From NCBI GenBank assembly GCA_034435015.1, contig DAOTYH010000099.1:1-23241 (forward strand): a stretch of DNA of 23,241 nucleotides, read 5' to 3'. Shown here piece after piece: positions 21,813-23,241 of the stretch. The notes under the pieces were generated by a model that was given only the letters and a program-made list of their open reading frames with translations, was not told the DNA's origin and did not search any database. This DNA comes from DAOTYH01 sp034435015. Lineage in GTDB: Bacteria > Chloroflexota > Anaerolineae > Aggregatilineales > UBA3940. A program made the translations under genes and the position numbers. Within the stretch, counting starts at the first letter, position 1; each line of letters opens with the position of its first letter.

Positions 21813-22661
21813 ATGGCCATTAAAGTAGGATGTTTTGCGTTGATTGATCCGTTTTCCACGCTCGACCATCAGCTCGATCGGATCAGGGATTGGGGGTTCA
21901 AGTATGCTGACGTAACCGACAGCTCGGACGGCGGCAGTATGGGGGTTGAGTACGGCTTCGCGGCGATCGCCAGCTTGGATGCGAACCCGTTCGATATCAA
22001 GCGTATGTTCGAGGAACGCGGCCTGACCATCACCTCGTGGTGCGCGCATGCGAACCTGCTGGACCCGACCGCGCCATGGCGCTTCGGAGCGATGCAGATC
22101 ATCAAGGCGGTGCGCCTGGCGGCGGCGGTTGGCGTCAAACATGTGATTACTTCCGAAGGGGACCCGAAGACCCGCTTCGGGCATAACCTGACCGAAAGCG
22201 AGGCGCTGTTCCTGATCCGCGAGCGGCTTTATGAGCCGTTGCGCCTTGCAGAAGATTACGGCGTGAAAATCTTGCTGGAGCCGCACGGCAAATACACTGA
22301 TTCGATTGACCACATGGAGAAGATCCTGGAGTTGTGCGACTCGCCAGCCCTGGGGGTCAACCTCGACACCGGCAATTCGTGGCTTGGCGGCACCGACCCG
22401 GTTGCGATGACCAAGCGGCTGGCCGGCAAAATCGAACATGTCCACTGGAAGGACTGGCCAGCCGAGATGGAGGCCAAGCGCGGCAAGCAGTTCGGCGCAG
22501 GTATGTCGGGCATCCCGCTCGGCACCGGCGTTGTAGACATCAAAGGCGTGTTCGACGCGCTGGCTGCCGCCGGCTTTGATGGCTACAGCACCCTGGAGGT
22601 GGCCGGTGACGATGCAGTGTTGCAAAGTTATACCTATCTGAAGTCTCTGGGGGCGGAGTAG
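21813..22661 (+). CDS. Sugar phosphate isomerase/epimerase (xylose isomerase-like TIM barrel)
   Basis: A 282-residue TIM-barrel protein of the AP-endonuclease-2/xylose-isomerase-like superfamily, which isomerises or epimerises sugars and cyclitols with a divalent metal. The expected metal ligands are visible: Glu156 in LLEPHGKY, Asp185 in GVNLDTGNSW, His211 in HVHWKDW and Glu262 in STLEVAG. It has no signal peptide, so it acts in the cytoplasm. The ATG at 21813 follows a near-perfect AGAGGAGGTG site. A strong intrinsic terminator lies 28 bp after the stop, so it is transcribed alone or ends its operon. No sugar-uptake genes are in the window to suggest the substrate. Confidence 0.87.
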   Translation: MAIKVGCFALIDPFSTLDHQLDRIRDWGFKYADVTDSSDGGSMGVEYGFAAIASLDANPFDIKRMFEERGLTITSWCAHANLLDPTAPWRFGAMQIIKAVRLAAAVGVKHVITSEGDPKTRFGHNLTESEALFLIRERLYEPLRLAEDYGVKILLEPHGKYTDSIDHMEKILELCDSPALGVNLDTGNSWLGGTDPVAMTKRLAGKIEHVHWKDWPAEMEAKRGKQFGAGMSGIPLGTGVVDIKGVFDALAAAGFDGYSTLEVAGDDAVLQSYTYLKSLGAE

Positions 22662-22688
22662 ATAAAATAAACATCAGGTAAGGTGCTT

Positions 22689-22739
22689 CGGGTGCAGGCA
22701 TGATGCGATGAGATGCTTGCACCCGCTCTTTATTGTTGT
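22689..22739 (+). terminator. Intrinsic terminator of the isomerase gene
   Basis: CGGGTGCAGGCAT (22689-22701) pairs with ATGCTTGCACCCG (22713-22725) with a single G-T pair, over an 11-nt loop, followed by a T-rich tract (CTCTTTATTGTTG). This is the clearest rho-independent terminator in the window. Confidence 0.85.
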
Positions 22740-22754
22740 AACATGCCGTAGTCC

Positions 22755-22836
22755 CTAACCCCTAACCCCTGCCGTGTTTCAGTCCGCTCAGTCGGGTATT
22801 GCCCTGGGGGGCTAGGGGGCAGGGGATAGGGGTTAG
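22755..22836. repeat. 19-bp inverted repeat enclosing a CRISPR-like repeat; G-quadruplex motif
   Basis: A C-rich arm (22755-22773) and a G-rich arm (22818-22836) are complementary at 18 of 19 positions and enclose a degenerate CRISPR repeat. The right side has four G-runs (22806-22811, 22815-22819, 22822-22825, 22829-22832) with loops of 2-3 nt, a strong G-quadruplex pattern. Confidence 0.65.
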
Positions 22837-22877
22837 TGTGGTTTCACCTCCTCAGTCGATTGTTAATCCTGTGTGAC
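22776..22877. repeat. Two degenerate CRISPR repeats next to the array
   Basis: Units at 22776-22812 and 22841-22877 align to the array repeat with several mismatches and a one-base deletion each. They lie 28 and 19 nt from their next neighbour, shorter than the 35-39-nt true spacers. They fit decayed leader-distal repeats, or a separate module like that at 21459-21554. Confidence 0.65.
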
Positions 22878-22896
22878 CTTCCCTAGTCCCTGCTTG

Positions 22897-23241
22897 GTTT
22901 CAGTACCCTCAGTCGGGTATTAGTCCTCTGCAACATACCCGGGTCTGCTGGATCCGGGTCTCCGGTCAGGTTTCAGTACCCTCAGTCGGGTATTAGTCCT
23001 CTGCAACGACGAGATGCCCGCCCCCCTCCGGGGGTACTCATGCTTGTTTCAGTACCCTCAGTCGGGTATTAGTCCTCTGCAACTACTGCTACGGCAGACG
23101 AGTGGCTTCAGGTTGCAGCCGGTTTCAGTACCCTCAGTCGGGTATTAGTCCTCTGCAACTGATCATGTCGTACGTATCGTATTTTGACCTGTACCCCGGT
23201 TTCAGTACCCTCAGTCGGGTATTAGTCCTCTGCAACGAGCG
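22897..23241 (-). CRISPR. CRISPR array, five identical 38-bp repeats, truncated by the window edge
   Basis: Identical 38-bp repeats start at 22897, 22970, 23046, 23122 and 23199. The plus-strand form begins GTTTCAGTACCC and ends CTCTGCAAC. Spacers are 35, 38, 38 and 39 nt and unrelated to each other; a fifth begins at 23237. Each repeat holds a small palindrome (TACCC/GGGTA around 6 nt). Read on the minus strand the repeat ends in ACTGAAAC, like the 5' handle of many type I and III crRNAs, so transcription probably runs leftward, with the leader and cas genes to the right. The degenerate units on the left side agree with a leader-distal end. No cas gene is in the window, so the type cannot be fixed. 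Confidence 0.97.

Noticed and set aside
22662..22896. cas gene or small protein gene next to the array
   Set aside because: The gap holds only the isomerase terminator, the inverted repeat and degenerate repeats; no frame with a ribosome-binding site is present.
1..23241. tRNA or rRNA genes and insertion sequences
   Set aside because: I looked through the intergenic stretches for tRNA arm patterns and for transposase motifs with terminal repeats and found none.

Overview
The window is most probably from a member of the Chloroflexota (Anaerolineae-like). This is inferred from GC-rich codon use, several Pro/Thr-linker lipoproteins with SH3 or FHA modules, small STAS-like paralogues, and a tungsten aldehyde oxidoreductase operon. 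No rRNA or marker gene is present to prove it.

Layout. Positions 1-6938 hold ordinary host genes: the tail of one STAS-like gene and a complete paralogue, with an opposite-strand YceI-domain lipoprotein between them; a minus-strand operon (MoaD-like, tungsten aldehyde ferredoxin oxidoreductase, second MoaD-like); a fatty-acid-hydroxylase/sterol-desaturase-type membrane protein; an SH3-domain lipoprotein with a probable leaderless start; and a small anchored protein. Positions 7035-9627 are a visibly AT-richer, tightly overlapping restriction-modification operon: m5C methyltransferase, unrecognised probable restriction endonuclease, Vsr mismatch endonuclease. Positions 9778-11523 encode a GT-C type membrane glycosyltransferase.

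Positions 11637-19022 are a compact plus-strand cassette of HK97-type phage structural genes: portal, fused prohead protease-major capsid protein, head-tail connector, small head/tail-completion candidate, baseplate-hub-like protein, distal structural protein, coiled-coil protein, and a membrane/coiled-coil protein. All frames are open and most starts have strong ribosome-binding sites. I see no terminase, integrase, tail tube, tape measure or lysin. The cassette has a near-consensus promoter whose start site lies in a perfect palindrome of the GAAC-N4-GTTC (Gram-positive LexA/SOS) form. It could be an SOS-controlled, domesticated or satellite capsid system, or a remnant that packages with help from elsewhere.

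Positions 19113-22661 return to host genes: O-methyltransferase, FHA-domain membrane protein, lipoprotein, and sugar isomerase/epimerase. The window ends in a CRISPR array of five 38-bp repeats running off the right edge, with no cas genes in view. Several single or paired sequences closely resembling this repeat are scattered through the 3 kb before the array. Two of the pairs enclose nearly the same G-rich 'spacer', which ordinary array decay does not easily explain.
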